Assembly: GCA_903937035.1 (NCBI GenBank)
Contig: CAIZXS010000024.1
Location: 1-34,355, forward strand
Direction of reading: 5' to 3'
DNA length: 34,355 nucleotides
Origin: an uncultured bacterium
GTDB taxonomy: Bacteria; Patescibacteriota; Minisyncoccia; Moranbacterales; UBA2206
The position numbers and the translations under genes were made by a program. Position 1 is the first letter of the stretch. The number at the start of each line of letters is the position of its first letter. Positions 1-8,110 of the stretch are shown piece after piece. A model generated the notes under the pieces. That model worked only from the letters and a program-made list of their open reading frames with translations. It ran no database searches and was not told where the DNA came from.

Positions 1-134
1 CTAAGAAAACAGATTTTAGTATGATTACAGAAGAAGAAATATCCAAAGTCGAGTATGAACTCAATACAAGGCCCAGAAAAAGGCTTAACTGGAAAACACC
101 ATTAGAATTAATGAGTGTTGCACTTCAGGGTTGA
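1..134 (+). CDS. IS30-family transposase, C-terminal end (partial)
   Basis: The frame is open from base 3 and ends in TGA at 132-134, giving 43 residues. They read as the C-terminal end of the IS30 DDE transposase: an LNTRPRKRLNWKTP motif matches the usual 'LN-RPRK-L-WKTP-E' tail and is followed by VALQG. The start and catalytic core lie outside the window. The terminal inverted repeat of IS30 elements usually lies at or just after the stop, so the right end of the insertion sequence is probably near 130-142. I cannot see whether the element is intact. Confidence 0.85.
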   Translation, partial: KKTDFSMITEEEISKVEYELNTRPRKRLNWKTPLELMSVALQG

Positions 135-141
135 ATTCGCC

Positions 142-170
142 AAAAAAACGCTTGACAAAAGCGTTTTTTT
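142..170 (+). terminator. Hairpin terminator after the IS30 transposase
   Basis: A perfect 10-bp stem (142-151 with 161-170) encloses a 9-nt loop. The 3' arm ends in seven Ts and the 5' arm starts with seven As, so it can work in both directions. The loop carries the -35 box of the next promoter. Confidence 0.7.
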
Positions 171-180
171 GTGCTAAAAT
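152..180 (+). promoter_or_regulatory. Sigma-70-type promoter with extended -10 at the IS30 edge
   Basis: TTGACA (152-157), a 17-bp spacer and TAAAAT (175-180) preceded by TG. The -35 box lies in the loop of the terminator hairpin. Transcription would start near 187 and run into the unknown gene at 445. The leader of about 250 nt has no convincing ORF. It contains a short hairpin at about 333-361 (ATAGGT paired with ACCTAT). Confidence 0.7.
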
Positions 181-444
181 TTTAAGTTAGTGAAAAAGTT
201 GCAAAAAATGAAATATTAGTGCAAGATAGGAGTGTAATCTAGGTGATTGTTTTTTGAAAGACAAAATCAACGGAGATATTATTTCATAAAGTGTAAGTTT
301 ATTGAGTCATATCTCGGATGATTTTGAATAGATAGGTTTCTTGCAACTGCAGGTTACCTATTAATGTGGTTCTTTGATTTTTTGAAGGCATCCTATTGTG
401 GGGTGCTAGTGGGTGGTAACTTTTCAAGAAGGGGGTACTGTTTC

Positions 445-795
445 ATGCTTCAAAGTCGTGCTTCCGCGGAATGTCCTGCGGAAAATATTAATCTCAGGGA
501 AGTGGGAATGCCTATCGAGAGCATTATCCCAATAGGACACATTGCGAGGGATGTGGATTGGAAAAATGAGAAGGAGGTAATCGATCTTCTCGAGCATCGC
601 TTTGCAGTGAGTTTATTGCCGTTTAAAGCTCGTTTAGAATTGTACATAAAGCTTATGACGGTGTTAAGTATCGACGGGTTGATATTTCATGTTGAGACCA
701 GGAGCGATCGCAAGAAATTGCGAAGGGGCGTCAAGATGAAAACCATCCAGTCATTACTTCTTCCTGAGATGGAGTATAGGGAGGGAAACTGCTAG
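445..795 (+). CDS. Hypothetical protein (116 aa)
   Basis: The reading frame is open from 364, but the ATG at 445 is preferred because an AAGAAGGGGG SD-like run (427-435) lies 9 nt before it, whereas 364 has none. The product is soluble, without signal peptide or membrane segment, and ends in a basic stretch (SDRKKLRRGVKMK). I do not recognise the family. The segment FKARLELYIKLMTVLSIDGLIFHVETRSD looks like a helix-strand fold. It sits between an IS30 end and convergent dnaE, so it may be accessory. Translation is plausible because of the SD and the upstream promoter, but not certain. Confidence 0.5.
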   Translation: MLQSRASAECPAENINLREVGMPIESIIPIGHIARDVDWKNEKEVIDLLEHRFAVSLLPFKARLELYIKLMTVLSIDGLIFHVETRSDRKKLRRGVKMKTIQSLLLPEMEYREGNC

Positions 796-840
796 TCTGG
801 TGAGGATTTTTCGCCAAAATCGCAGTAGTCCTAATAAAAA

Positions 841-872
841 AGGCAGAAAACCAAAACATCGGTTTCCTGCCT
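841..872. terminator. Bidirectional terminator between convergent genes
   Basis: A 12-bp stem (841-852 with 861-872, one mismatch) with an 8-nt loop. As precede it, so Ts follow it on the minus strand. It separates the plus-strand gene ending at 795 from dnaE, which ends at 898 on the minus strand. Confidence 0.75.
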
Positions 873-897
873 TTCATCATTTTTAGAGGACTATTTT

Positions 898-3800
898 TTA
901 GTAATTTTCCACAACTGCTCCAGGAATCAATTTACTAATTTCATTTTCAAGTTCTGCGCCTTTGGTTATGCAGTACGGTGTTTCCAGTTTTGTGTTGTTT
1001 ATTTTGAGATAGACTTTTGTGTCGCCAGTTGCACATTTTCCGAAATGAGCAGAAAGGGTTTTGAGCGTTTCTTGATTGGAAAATGTTGGAAGTGTGATGA
1101 TAATTTTTGGTGTATCGTCTAATGATGTCTTTGGGACATCATTTTTTTGTGGTTCAACGACCGGGCTATGGTTTTTTTGAGTGGCAATGATGCGGGCGCG
1201 CTGTTCCATTTCTTCCTGATTGATTACTTTGGCACTATCGACGAGAAGCTTGAAACTACCATCTTTATCGGAAATTTTTCCGGAAGCCAAGATAACCTTG
1301 TCTTCCGTCCAGAGTGATCCGGTGGCTTCAAGCACTTTGGGGAAAACGATTAGTTCGATATTGGAATACATATCTTCAAGTGTGGCAAAAAGCATCGTTT
1401 TTTGGTTTTTGAGAAAAATCTTTTTGACCTTGGCAATTACTCCGCCCAAAGATATTTCTTGTCCGACCAAATCTTTTCCGACGTTGCGAATTGGTACGGC
1501 GACTGAATCAATGTAGGCTTGAAAATCGGCGGCTGGGTGCCCGCTAATATAGAGTCCGATTAATTCCTTTTCCCAGGCTAGTTGTTGTTTTTTGGTGGCG
1601 GGAAAAGTCGGCAGAAGTTGAATTTCTGGTTCTGCCAGTTCCATTGCCCCGAAAAGACTGACTTGATTTGAGTTTTTGTTTTTCTGAAAGTTTTTCGAGT
1701 GCGAGAGGATATTTTCGATTGAAGCAACTATTTGATTGCGTTCTCCCAGATCTTCAAGTGCGCCCACTTTTGCCAGAGCCTCGATTGATTTCTTATTGAG
1801 ATCTTTCGATTCGACGCGCTCGATGAAATTAGCAAGACTGGTAAAACGGCCAGATTTTTTTCTTTCCTCGACGATGACGTGTGCGATTGTGTGCCCGACA
1901 TTTTTGACAGCATTGAGTCCAAATCTAATTTTCTCGGATTTTGTTTCAGGATCAATTATTACCGAGAATTCCTCAAAACTTTCATTGACATTAGGAGGTA
2001 AAACTTCGATGCCCATCTCGCGACATTCCGTGACTTCAATCGCAACACGATCAATGTCGTCTTGGTCAGAAGTGAGCAGCGCGGCCATAAACTCTGCTGG
2101 ATAGTGTGCCTTGAGGTAGGCTGTTTGATAGCCGATCATGGCATAACAGGCGGCGTGACTTCGATTGAAGCCATATCCGGCGAATGGTTCAATATAGGCG
2201 AAAACTTTTTCTGCTACCTTGCGGGCAGTGCCAAGCTTAACACTGCATTCAATGAACTTGATTTTTTGTTCAGCAATGAGAGCGAAGATTTTTTTGCCCA
2301 TCGCTTTTCGCAAAACATCAGCTTCGCCCAAGGTGAAGCCGGCCAGGGCTTGTGCAATTTGCATCACTTGTTCTTGATAGACTGCTACGCCATATGTTTT
2401 TTCCAAGATCGGTCTTAGTTTTGGATGGAGATATTGAATGGATTTTTCTCCATGTTTTCGGGAAATAAAGTCCGGGATCCAGTCCATTGGTCCTGGGCGA
2501 TAGAGGGCGACCATTGCAATGATATCCTCAAAAACAGATGGCCGAAGCAGTTTGAGGTATCTTTTCATGCCAGAGCTTTCTAGCTGAAAGACGCCGGTAG
2601 TTTGCGCTTTTTGAAGCAGTTGAAAAGTTTTCGGATCTTCTTCTGGGATGTCATCAATGTTTAAATTTAAATTTTTAGTTCTCTTGAGGATGCGCAGAGC
2701 ATTTTGCATGATGGTGAGATTTTTGAGACCCAAAAAGTCCATTTTGAGCAGACCAATTTTTTCCACGTAGCTAGACTTAGTTGAAGAGGAATATTGCGTG
2801 ACAGAACCTTCTTTTTTGCCTTGCATTTTTTGCAAAGGGGTATATTCCGTGACGGGTTCGCGGGTAATGACTACTCCACAGGCATGCATTGACGCATGGC
2901 GCACGACGCCTTCCAGACGCTTGGCGCTATCGACTAATAGTTTAGCGTCACTACCTGAGGCGTAAAAATCCTTAAATTCTTTGACGTTTTCTAATGCATC
3001 GGCAATGGTGGAAAATTGAGGAATGAGCTTGGCAGTTTTGTCGCAAAAATCATAGGGAATGCCAAGTGCGCGTCCAGCGTCTCTGATGGCGGCGCGGGCA
3101 GCCATGGTTCCAAATGTGATAATTTGGGCTACATGGTCATTGCCATATTTTCCTCGCACATAATCCAAAACTTCGTCGCGCCTATCATCAGCAAAGTCCA
3201 TGTCGATGTCAGGCATGGAGATTCTTTCCGGGTTTAGAAATCTTTCGAAGAGTAGGTCATATTTGATCGGATCAAGATTGGTGATGCCGATGAGATAGGA
3301 GATGAAGCTTCCAGCAGCGCTGCCACGTCCCGGTCCCACGATGATGCCCTGGTCCTTTGCCCAATTAATCATATCCTGGACGATTAAAAAGTATGAGGCG
3401 AAACCAGTCTTTTCGATAATAGAAAGTTCATATTCCATGCGATCTTTGTGGGCTTGGGTGACTTCCTCAGATTTGAATCTTTTTGCCATACCTTCTTCGG
3501 TCAGTTTCCGCAAGTATGTTTCTGTTGTTTCGCCTTGCGGCACGTCAAAATGGGGGAGTTGAGTTTCGCCCAATTTTATTTCTAAGTTGCACTTATCAAC
3601 AACTATTTGTGTGTTTGCGAGAGCCTCGGGGTTGTTTTGAAAATGCTTAGCCATCTCTTCGGGGCTTTTGAGATAGAGCTTGAAATCCATCAAATTCATC
3701 CGATTTGTTTCAGCTACCTTGCGATTGGTCTGGATGCAAAGCAAGATGTCTTGGACTGATGCGTCATCTTCTTTGACGTAATGAATATCGTTTGTCGCAA

Positions 3801-4410
3801 CGAGCGGGATGTTTAATTTTTTTGAAAGACTGATTAGCGCTTCATTTGCAATTACTTGTGGTGCGAAGTTGGGGTGGTGTTGAATTTCTAGGTAGAAGTT
3901 ACCTTCGCCAAAGATATCTAGATATTCTAAAGCTAATTTTTCAGCCTTTTCCATATTGCCCGAAATGGCAGCGGATGGCACCTCGCCCTCAGCGCAAGCA
4001 CTAAGACCAATGAGGCCATCGCAGTGAGAGCGGAGAACTGTTTTGTCGATGCGAGGCTTATAGTAAAATCCTTCCAAATGAGCGATTGTGATAAGACGCA
4101 TCAAATTTTTATAACCCGCTTCGTTTTTGGCCAGGAGAATGAGATGATGACGTTTACGATCAGCCGAGTCCGGATTTTTACTATGCAGATCGGTGGGCGT
4201 GATATACATTTCACAGCCAATGATTGGTTTTATGCCACGAGCCTTGGCTTTGATATAGAATTCAATCGCGCCATACAGCACACCGTGATCAGTAATTGCG
4301 AGCGAATCCATGCCCAGTTCCTTGGCGCGGTCCAGGATGTCGTCAATTTTAGCTAAACCGTCGAGCAGGGAGAAATGGGTGTGGACATGCAGATGAGTAA
4401 ATTTGGGCAT
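898..4410 (-). CDS. dnaE: DNA polymerase III alpha subunit (DnaE)
   Basis: Replicative DNA polymerase of 1170 residues, the normal DnaE1 length. The N-terminal PHP domain begins HLHVHTHFSLLDG (6-18). It keeps the set of residues that bind metals in active PHP domains: H8, H10, D17, H42 (TDHG), E67, H89, C139, and D208/H210 (NDIHY). The polymerase palm has GPGRGSAAGS (359-368) and the catalytic aspartates D401 and D403 (PDIDMDF) and D558 (KMDFLG). Fingers and helix-hairpin-helix regions follow, then an OB fold near residues 1010-1060 (LGGVIAKVKKIF) and a poorly conserved tail. The intact PHP site suggests built-in proofreading (inference; family knowledge). It is transcribed alone, convergent with the left-hand gene and divergent from rnhB. 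Confidence 0.97.
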   Translation of the reverse strand: MPKFTHLHVHTHFSLLDGLAKIDDILDRAKELGMDSLAITDHGVLYGAIEFYIKAKARGIKPIIGCEMYITPTDLHSKNPDSADRKRHHLILLAKNEAGYKNLMRLITIAHLEGFYYKPRIDKTVLRSHCDGLIGLSACAEGEVPSAAISGNMEKAEKLALEYLDIFGEGNFYLEIQHHPNFAPQVIANEALISLSKKLNIPLVATNDIHYVKEDDASVQDILLCIQTNRKVAETNRMNLMDFKLYLKSPEEMAKHFQNNPEALANTQIVVDKCNLEIKLGETQLPHFDVPQGETTETYLRKLTEEGMAKRFKSEEVTQAHKDRMEYELSIIEKTGFASYFLIVQDMINWAKDQGIIVGPGRGSAAGSFISYLIGITNLDPIKYDLLFERFLNPERISMPDIDMDFADDRRDEVLDYVRGKYGNDHVAQIITFGTMAARAAIRDAGRALGIPYDFCDKTAKLIPQFSTIADALENVKEFKDFYASGSDAKLLVDSAKRLEGVVRHASMHACGVVITREPVTEYTPLQKMQGKKEGSVTQYSSSTKSSYVEKIGLLKMDFLGLKNLTIMQNALRILKRTKNLNLNIDDIPEEDPKTFQLLQKAQTTGVFQLESSGMKRYLKLLRPSVFEDIIAMVALYRPGPMDWIPDFISRKHGEKSIQYLHPKLRPILEKTYGVAVYQEQVMQIAQALAGFTLGEADVLRKAMGKKIFALIAEQKIKFIECSVKLGTARKVAEKVFAYIEPFAGYGFNRSHAACYAMIGYQTAYLKAHYPAEFMAALLTSDQDDIDRVAIEVTECREMGIEVLPPNVNESFEEFSVIIDPETKSEKIRFGLNAVKNVGHTIAHVIVEERKKSGRFTSLANFIERVESKDLNKKSIEALAKVGALEDLGERNQIVASIENILSHSKNFQKNKNSNQVSLFGAMELAEPEIQLLPTFPATKKQQLAWEKELIGLYISGHPAADFQAYIDSVAVPIRNVGKDLVGQEISLGGVIAKVKKIFLKNQKTMLFATLEDMYSNIELIVFPKVLEATGSLWTEDKVILASGKISDKDGSFKLLVDSAKVINQEEMEQRARIIATQKNHSPVVEPQKNDVPKTSLDDTPKIIITLPTFSNQETLKTLSAHFGKCATGDTKVYLKINNTKLETPYCITKGAELENEISKLIPGAVVENY

Positions 4411-4434
4411 AATTCGTGTAAATAAAAAATATTG

Positions 4435-4464
4435 AAGTTAAAATTTCAAAGCTCAAATGTCAAT
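4435..4464 (-). promoter_or_regulatory. Possible dnaE promoter
   Basis: On the minus strand there is a perfect TTGACA (plus-strand 4459-4464), an 18-bp spacer and a weak -10, TAACTT (plus-strand 4435-4440). It lies about 25 bp upstream of the dnaE ATG. Only the -35 box is convincing. Confidence 0.35.
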
Positions 4465-4639
4465 TTTTTTTGTAATCTTTTATTGGAAAAACAAAAAACA
4501 CCCCGCAGAGCGTTTTAATAATTTCTTGGAAATTGGAAATTGGGAATTTGTCATTTAGTTTTGCTATCTTCATTGCCCGGACGAATCCTTGGGGTTTGCA
4601 AGATAGGTTATAAGGGTATTATAGCATATCTGTGGTCCA

Positions 4640-4648
4640 TGGTATAAT
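4640..4648 (+). promoter_or_regulatory. Extended -10 promoter, leaderless rnhB start
   Basis: TGGTATAAT at 4640-4648 is a perfect extended -10. There is no recognisable -35 box. The rnhB ATG starts at 4655, where transcription would be expected to begin, so the mRNA is probably leaderless; there is also no SD. Confidence 0.65.
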
Positions 4649-4654
4649 GAGCTC

Positions 4655-5359
4655 ATGATAACCGCAAATTTTGAACAAGAAGAGCATCTTTTGGCTTCAG
4701 GCTTTGATTTTGTCTTGGGGATTGATGAGGCGGGGCGAGGTCCACTGGCAGGGCCGGTTGTGGCAAGCGTTGCCATTCTCAAGGATTTCAAGAGTTTGAA
4801 TTTGGAAGACAAGAGATGGAATTTCATTCGAGATTCTAAGACGCTTTCGGAAAAACAGCGCGAATCAATGTTTGATTTTATCCATGAAAATTTTTATGTT
4901 GGCGTGGGAATTTGTGATCACTTGACGATTGATCGGATGAATATTTTAGAGGCGAGTTTTTTGGCGATGAAAAAGGCCGTGACAGATTTTCAAAATACAC
5001 AAAAGGAATTGTTGCGGAATAAAAATTGCATCGTATTGGTAGATGGGAACAAGGTCATTCCTAGTTTCTCATTGGAACAAGTGGCGATTGTTAGTGGAGA
5101 CAAGCTGGTTAAATCAATCGCTGCCGCATCAATTATTGCCAAAGTGACGCGAGATCGGATAATCTGCGAAGCGGATAAGTTATATCCGCAGTATGGCCTA
5201 GCTAAACATAAAGGCTATGGTACAAAAATGCACATGGAAGCACTTAAAAAGTATGGTGCTTGTCCAATTCACAGGCAGAGTTTTGAGCCAATGAAGAGCT
5301 GGACGAAGCGGGCTAAAGGGTGTTATTATAAGGGTGTAAAGTATCAGCTTAATCCCTAA
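4655..5359 (+). CDS. rnhB: Ribonuclease HII
   Basis: Cleaves the RNA strand of RNA-DNA hybrids, removing primers and misincorporated ribonucleotides. 234 residues, typical for the family. The hallmark motif IDEAGRGPLAGP (23-34) supplies D24 and E25; D130 (VLVDGNK) and D149 (SGDK) complete the DEDD metal site. The DSKTLSEKQRE motif (60-70) and SIAAASIIAKVTRDR (154-168) are also diagnostic. The ATG at 4655 directly follows an extended -10 box, which suggests a leaderless message. The GT4 gene starts 20 bp downstream and may be co-transcribed. Confidence 0.96.
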   Translation: MITANFEQEEHLLASGFDFVLGIDEAGRGPLAGPVVASVAILKDFKSLNLEDKRWNFIRDSKTLSEKQRESMFDFIHENFYVGVGICDHLTIDRMNILEASFLAMKKAVTDFQNTQKELLRNKNCIVLVDGNKVIPSFSLEQVAIVSGDKLVKSIAAASIIAKVTRDRIICEADKLYPQYGLAKHKGYGTKMHMEALKKYGACPIHRQSFEPMKSWTKRAKGCYYKGVKYQLNP

Positions 5360-5378
5360 CCCAATATACAAAAAATAT

Positions 5379-6545
5379 ATGAAAATAGGAATTGACGCTC
5401 GAACAATTTTGAATCCAGAGAGAGGTGAAGCAATCGGCGCTGGACATTATGCTTACCAATTGATCCGCCATCTTTTGGAAATTGACAAGGAGAATGAATA
5501 TGTTTTATTTTTTGATTTTCGTGTGCGCGAAAAAGATGTAAAGAAATTTTCCCGCGACAATGTGAAGATAAAATTCTATCCTTTTTCTGATTATAAAAAA
5601 TATCTGCCGGGAGCTTATAGCGAAATTTTGGGAACAGCAACGCTCACGAAAGAAAAATTGGACTTGCTTCACACAACTTCTCCAATGAGCAGAATTCCAG
5701 CAACGTACCGAGGAAAAACCGTAGTGACAATCTATGATCTTGCCGTTGCTAAGGTACCGGATGTTTTCCCTCAACTGGCGCGAGCAAAAACCAAAACAAT
5801 GCTCAATATGGCAGTCAGTCGGGCGGATAAATTGATTGCGGTTTCTGCTTCGACTAAAAAGGATCTTTGTGAAATTTTTAAGTGTCCCGAAGATAAGGTG
5901 CAGGTGATTTATAGCGGCTATGACGCACGCTTATCTGAAAAATCAGCTATGCCACGTGGGGACGTTTTGAAGCGTTATGGTATGGTGGAAGGGGACAAGT
6001 ATATGCTATTCCTCGGAACGATTGAGCCTTTGAAAAATATTACACGTCTTATGGAGGCTTTTGCGGCGTTTAAAAAACGCTTCCTGACGACAGGAAAGAA
6101 TTTTAACTATAAATTAGTTCTGGCAGGGAAGCGGGGCTGGCTTGCGGCTGAATACAAGCGTCTGGCAAAGGATTTGGAGATTGAAAAAGAGGTAATTTTT
6201 ACTGGCTATATCGTTGGTGATAATTTAGTACCACTATTTTCCCAGGCCGATTTTTTCGTGATGCCATCGCTCTATGAAGGTTTCGGGACGACAGTCCTCG
6301 AAGCTTTTGCCACTGGTGTGCCAGCTATTCTTTCCAATGTTTCTTCGATTCCAGAAATTGCTGGGGACGCAGCAAAGCTTGTGAATCCATTGGATGTGAA
6401 AGAGATTGCGGACGCAATGTTTCAATTTTCTCAAGATGAAAATTTGAAAAACAGCTATCGCGAGAAAGGCCATGCTCAAGTGGAAAAATTCAATTGGGAA
6501 AAAACGGCCAGGGAGACTCTGGAGCTTTATAAATCTTTGAAATAA
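5379..6545 (+). CDS. Glycosyltransferase family 4 (GT-B fold)
   Basis: A 388-residue retaining glycosyltransferase that would transfer a sugar from a nucleotide-sugar donor to a surface polysaccharide or lipid acceptor in the cytoplasm. The N-terminal acceptor domain opens MKIGIDARTIL. The C-terminal donor domain has LFLGTIEPLKNI, FVMPSLYEGFGTTVLEAFA with the E-x7-E pair E300/E308, and SSIPEIAGDAA. These are GT4 signatures. Acceptor and sugar cannot be told from the sequence. There is no SD at the ATG; it lies 20 bp after rnhB. The inverted-repeat element at 6553-6706 begins just after the stop. Confidence 0.9.
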   Translation: MKIGIDARTILNPERGEAIGAGHYAYQLIRHLLEIDKENEYVLFFDFRVREKDVKKFSRDNVKIKFYPFSDYKKYLPGAYSEILGTATLTKEKLDLLHTTSPMSRIPATYRGKTVVTIYDLAVAKVPDVFPQLARAKTKTMLNMAVSRADKLIAVSASTKKDLCEIFKCPEDKVQVIYSGYDARLSEKSAMPRGDVLKRYGMVEGDKYMLFLGTIEPLKNITRLMEAFAAFKKRFLTTGKNFNYKLVLAGKRGWLAAEYKRLAKDLEIEKEVIFTGYIVGDNLVPLFSQADFFVMPSLYEGFGTTVLEAFATGVPAILSNVSSIPEIAGDAAKLVNPLDVKEIADAMFQFSQDENLKNSYREKGHAQVEKFNWEKTARETLELYKSLK

Positions 6546-6552
6546 CTAAGTC

Positions 6553-6706
6553 TGCCTCCTCGCCCTTCGGGAGAGGATGTCGCGAGCACGTGATAGGTGA
6601 GGGTTTTCACCTATGTAGAAAAAACGAACAGTTAAATTAAAGCATCGATATTGCCAAGAACTCCCTCATCCGGTCTTCGACCACCTTCTCCCGGAAGGAG
6701 AAGCGG
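6553..6706. repeat. Inverted-repeat element, copy 1 (downstream of GT4 gene)
   Basis: The left arm (about 6555-6604) contains CCTTCGGGAGAGGATG and ends in GTGAGGG. The right arm (about 6661-6704) contains CCCTCATCCGG and CACCTTCTCCCGG. The arms are complementary with gaps and enclose about 55 nt. The same family recurs at 11523-11664 after ileS. Each arm also folds into its own small hairpin around CTTCGG. This is a REP/MITE-like non-coding element that could act as a 3' stem for the GT4 message. Confidence 0.75.
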
Positions 6707-6726
6707 ATATTTCTAAGATTTACTAA

Positions 6727-7038
6727 ATGGAAAAATTCTGGAAATCAATTTCAGCCGTAGAGGCGAAAGAAATCATTAAACAAAAATCCCACGATGGGGA
6801 TTTTTGCATTTTAGACGTGCGAACGGAAAAAGAATTTTTGAGTGGGGCAATCGATGGTGCGATTAATTTGGATTTTTACGCTTCAGATTTTTCGCAAAAA
6901 TTAAACAAGTTAGATAAAAATAAAATTTATCTGATCTATTGTCGCAGTGGCAATCGTAGTAAATCTGTGCTGATGATGATGAAGCAATTAGGATTTGGGT
7001 ATGTCTATGAATTGGATAGTGGGTTTATAGCTTATTAG
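6727..7038 (+). CDS. Single-domain rhodanese-like protein
   Basis: 103 residues forming one rhodanese homology domain, without signal peptide. It has the LDVRTEKEFLSGAIDGAINL segment (29-48) and the active-site loop CRSGNRS (72-78) with catalytic C72, which would carry a persulfide in sulfur transfer. The usual C-terminal 'GG-W' end is replaced by ELDSGFIAY, so the last helix is short. No SD is visible. Its partner and physiological acceptor are unknown. The gene lies between a repeat element and a separately promoted secreted protein, so it is probably a monocistronic leftover of the rnhB-GT4 unit. Confidence 0.88.
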   Translation: MEKFWKSISAVEAKEIIKQKSHDGDFCILDVRTEKEFLSGAIDGAINLDFYASDFSQKLNKLDKNKIYLIYCRSGNRSKSVLMMMKQLGFGYVYELDSGFIAY

Positions 7039-7047
7039 GTGCAAGGG

Positions 7048-7076
7048 TTGCCAAATTGGAGATATTGCGATATAGT
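7048..7076 (+). promoter_or_regulatory. Promoter of the secreted-protein gene at 7147
   Basis: TTGCCA (7048-7053), exactly 17 bp, TATAGT (7071-7076). Predicted start near 7083, so the hairpin at 7081-7108 would form the very 5' end of the RNA. Confidence 0.7.
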
Positions 7077-7080
7077 AACT

Positions 7081-7108
7081 ATCTATTAGCAGGCTCAGGC
7101 TAATAGAT
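7081..7108 (+). terminator. Leader hairpin with T-run (terminator or attenuator)
   Basis: Perfect 10-bp inverted repeat (7081-7090 with 7099-7108), 8-nt loop, followed by eight Ts. It could terminate upstream transcription. Because the 7048-7076 promoter lies just ahead of it, it may instead be an attenuator or a 5' stabilising stem of the downstream gene. Confidence 0.75.
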
Positions 7109-7146
7109 TTTTTTTCTTTTCAAATTTAAAACGGAGGAAATTAGCG

Positions 7147-7992
7147 ATGAAAACAAAAGCGTTTTTGGTGGCAATGGTTGGTATTCTGTTGGCGTATGCC
7201 CCGGTTATGGCTGGCAACTTCTATGTCGGGAAAATTCCCGCGCCGGGAAGCGGCGATAGATTTCTTTTGCAATCCAATAAGGTCTGGATCGGGAATATCC
7301 CTGGTCCGGGAGGTAGAGAAGGGGAGACGCTAATCAACGAAAGAAATAGCGACTCCTGCAAGTTGTTGAATAAGTGGGGTCTCGTTTTGGACGAGTGGAA
7401 AAATGGTAATGCCGAGCATAATATGACCCCTGCTGAAATACTCGTTTTCGCTACTCAAGAAAACGACGGGAACGTCGCTGCTATGCTGGTGAAAATGGAA
7501 ATGTCACAACGGCTAATTACTGTCGGCCAAAAGTGGAACAATGATTTCGAGTACAGGTTGCTCGAGCCAATGAGTTACGGAGCCAACCAGGCCGACAGGT
7601 GCCGATGGTATGGCTATGCTCCAAATATGGTGGGCGAGTCATATCAAAACTCTTTGGATGAAAGTCGTGGATTAACATTCAAGGAGACGTTTATGAAATC
7701 CACTGACAATCAGGGGAATTGGACAGAATTTCAAGAATTGTATGTCGCTTGTGCCCAGTTTATGAATGATAACCTCGGGCTAAATACGTCATACGAGACG
7801 AAACCAAGCTCTAGCGGCTATTATCACGATTTTTCAGTTACGCCGGAAAATCGTGACAAATATGTCGCTGCTGTCCAACTCCTCTTCGAGGTAGTTGGAT
7901 CGCCACTGGCGGACAAAGATCTTTTTAAAAAGTCCGGCACACCCAGCATCATCAACTATGATGCGCCGGAAAAATTTTGCCAGTGCCAATAA
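7147..7992 (+). CDS. Secreted protein of unknown function (281 aa)
   Basis: A clear Sec signal peptide, MKTKAFLVAMVGILLAYAPVMA, has an AxA-like cleavage site (VMA before GN). The mature start has two similar short motifs, YVGKIPAPGSGD and WIGNIPGPGGRE, about 23 residues apart, which look like a local duplication. The remainder is mixed alpha/beta with four cysteines after the signal peptide and ends FCQCQ. I do not recognise the fold. The TPAEILVFATQEN segment resembles the helix carrying the catalytic Glu of lysozyme-like hydrolases, but this is only a guess. The start is well supported by GGAGG (7133-7137) 9 nt before the ATG. The gene has its own promoter, a leader hairpin and a downstream terminator. 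Confidence 0.8.
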   Translation: MKTKAFLVAMVGILLAYAPVMAGNFYVGKIPAPGSGDRFLLQSNKVWIGNIPGPGGREGETLINERNSDSCKLLNKWGLVLDEWKNGNAEHNMTPAEILVFATQENDGNVAAMLVKMEMSQRLITVGQKWNNDFEYRLLEPMSYGANQADRCRWYGYAPNMVGESYQNSLDESRGLTFKETFMKSTDNQGNWTEFQELYVACAQFMNDNLGLNTSYETKPSSSGYYHDFSVTPENRDKYVAAVQLLFEVVGSPLADKDLFKKSGTPSIINYDAPEKFCQCQ

Positions 7993-8019
7993 GGCACGAG
8001 TGGAAGTAGATGGGATGAA

Positions 8020-8048
8020 GGGCTATGGTTGTTAATCATAGCCCTTTT
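8020..8048 (+). terminator. Terminator of the 7147 gene
   Basis: An 8-bp perfect stem (8020-8027 with 8037-8044), 9-nt loop, followed by TTTT. Confidence 0.75.
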
Positions 8049-8075
8049 GCATTTTTAAACTTAGGCGCGCTACTG

Positions 8076-8104
8076 TTGCCAAAAGTCCAAAATTAAGATA
8101 GAAT
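8076..8104 (+). promoter_or_regulatory. Promoter of the T-box-ileS unit
   Basis: TTGCCA (8076-8081), 17-bp spacer, TAGAAT (8099-8104). Predicted start near 8111, immediately before the first T-box helix. Confidence 0.65.
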
Positions 8105-8110
8105 CACATT

